Below, piece by piece: positions 5,623 through 5,934 of a DNA stretch of 5,934 bases. Position numbers and translations under genes: made by a program. Source of the DNA: Chloroflexota bacterium (lineage in GTDB: Bacteria; Chloroflexota; Limnocylindria; QHBO01). The notes under the pieces are model-generated. The model had not been told where the DNA came from, searched no databases, and worked only from the letters and a program-made list of their open reading frames with translations. The stretch lies in NCBI GenBank assembly GCA_023250255.1, contig JAHFBB010000067.1, positions 1-5,934 on the forward strand, given 5' to 3'. Numbering within the stretch: the stretch's first letter is position 1; each line of letters begins with the position of its first letter.

Positions 5623-5934
5623 CGAACGGCGTCCGCAATCTCTGTGCGAAGGCCGGGGTAGCCCTCGAGGAAGACCACCCGCTCGGCCGTGAGCCGCTCG
5701 ACCCAGCGACGGTACTCATCGGTCCGGCCGGTCCGGTCATACAGACGACGCGGCTGGAGGAGTTCTCCATCCTCAATCCCCGGAAGCGACGAGGCGACCT
5801 CGTAGCCGAAATCGGGGTCGCGCTGCCAGGTGATCGTCCGCTCGGCAATGGCCTTGACTATGGCGCCCGAATGCTCGATCTCGACTTTGCGGCTCCGCGA
5901 ATCCCCCTCCCCTCCTCCGACCCGGCCGGTGTTC
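5619..5934 (-). CDS. pckA: Phosphoenolpyruvate carboxykinase (ATP), C-terminal part (5' end off the right edge)
   Basis: The 104 visible residues begin at NTGRVGG and continue RSRKVEIEHSGAIVKAIAE, then RDPDFGYEVASSLPGIEDGE, then LLQPRRLYDRTGR, ending EIADAVR before TAG. This order, NTG-x-x-GG then a basic (K/R)-(V/I)-x-I segment with an Ala-Ile helix, then DP-x-FG-x-EV and a PG(I/V) turn, is the end of ATP-dependent PEP carboxykinases. These convert oxaloacetate and ATP to PEP, CO2 and ADP, the first committed step of gluconeogenesis. The kinase P-loop and metal site would lie in the unseen part, so activity cannot be judged. Identification rests on recalled family pattern and the tail alone. 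The gene converges on the cyclase gene, and the two stops overlap. Confidence 0.75.
   Translation of the reverse strand, partial: NTGRVGGGEGDSRSRKVEIEHSGAIVKAIAERTITWQRDPDFGYEVASSLPGIEDGELLQPRRLYDRTGRTDEYRRWVERLTAERVVFLEGYPGLRTEIADAVR

Noticed and set aside
5606..5848. Minus-strand open frame of 80 codons near the right end
   Set aside because: Another minus-strand frame, ending at 5619, gives continuous carboxykinase sequence. This one is a frame shadow.

Overview
The window is high-GC bacterial DNA, densely coded, with gaps between genes of 0 to 59 bases. It carries seven genes, two of them cut by the window edges. The GC content, the ECF sigma/anti-sigma pair with a propeller-like sensor domain, the multi-GAF class III cyclase and a PEP carboxykinase tail suggest a Chloroflexota or actinobacterial-type chromosome. 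That placement is inference from gene style, not from a marker gene. I see no RNA genes, CRISPR arrays, insertion sequences, phage genes or attachment sites.

Left block, minus strand, read right to left from about 2884 to the left edge: a RimJ/RimL-like GNAT acetyltransferase, a GalT-like HIT-superfamily protein, an ECF-type sigma factor, and its membrane-anchored zinc-finger anti-sigma factor, which runs off the left edge. The gaps are 17 bases, 32 bases and a 4-base ATGA overlap, so all four could lie on one transcript. The sigma and anti-sigma genes are almost certainly a translationally coupled pair. The GalT-like protein keeps the expected structural zinc ligands but has Asn where the catalytic nucleophilic His of GalT should be.

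A 59-base divergent spacer (2885-2943) separates this block from a plus-strand pair. It holds a strong ribosome binding site for the rightward gene and a short imperfect direct repeat that could be an operator.

Right block, plus strand: an OsmC/Ohr-family peroxide reductase, followed 3 bases later by a 740-residue soluble protein with three tandem GAF modules and a C-terminal class III nucleotide cyclase domain. Both cyclase metal-binding Asp residues and the transition-state Asn/Arg are present. The two positions that normally select ATP or GTP hold His and Ala. The tight coupling of a thiol peroxidase to a cyclase whose first GAF has a cluster of three Cys invites the idea of redox-linked cyclic nucleotide signalling.

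At the right edge, converging from the minus strand, is the C-terminal part of an ATP-type phosphoenolpyruvate carboxykinase. Its stop codon and that of the cyclase are both TAG and share a single CTAG palindrome, leaving no intergenic space.
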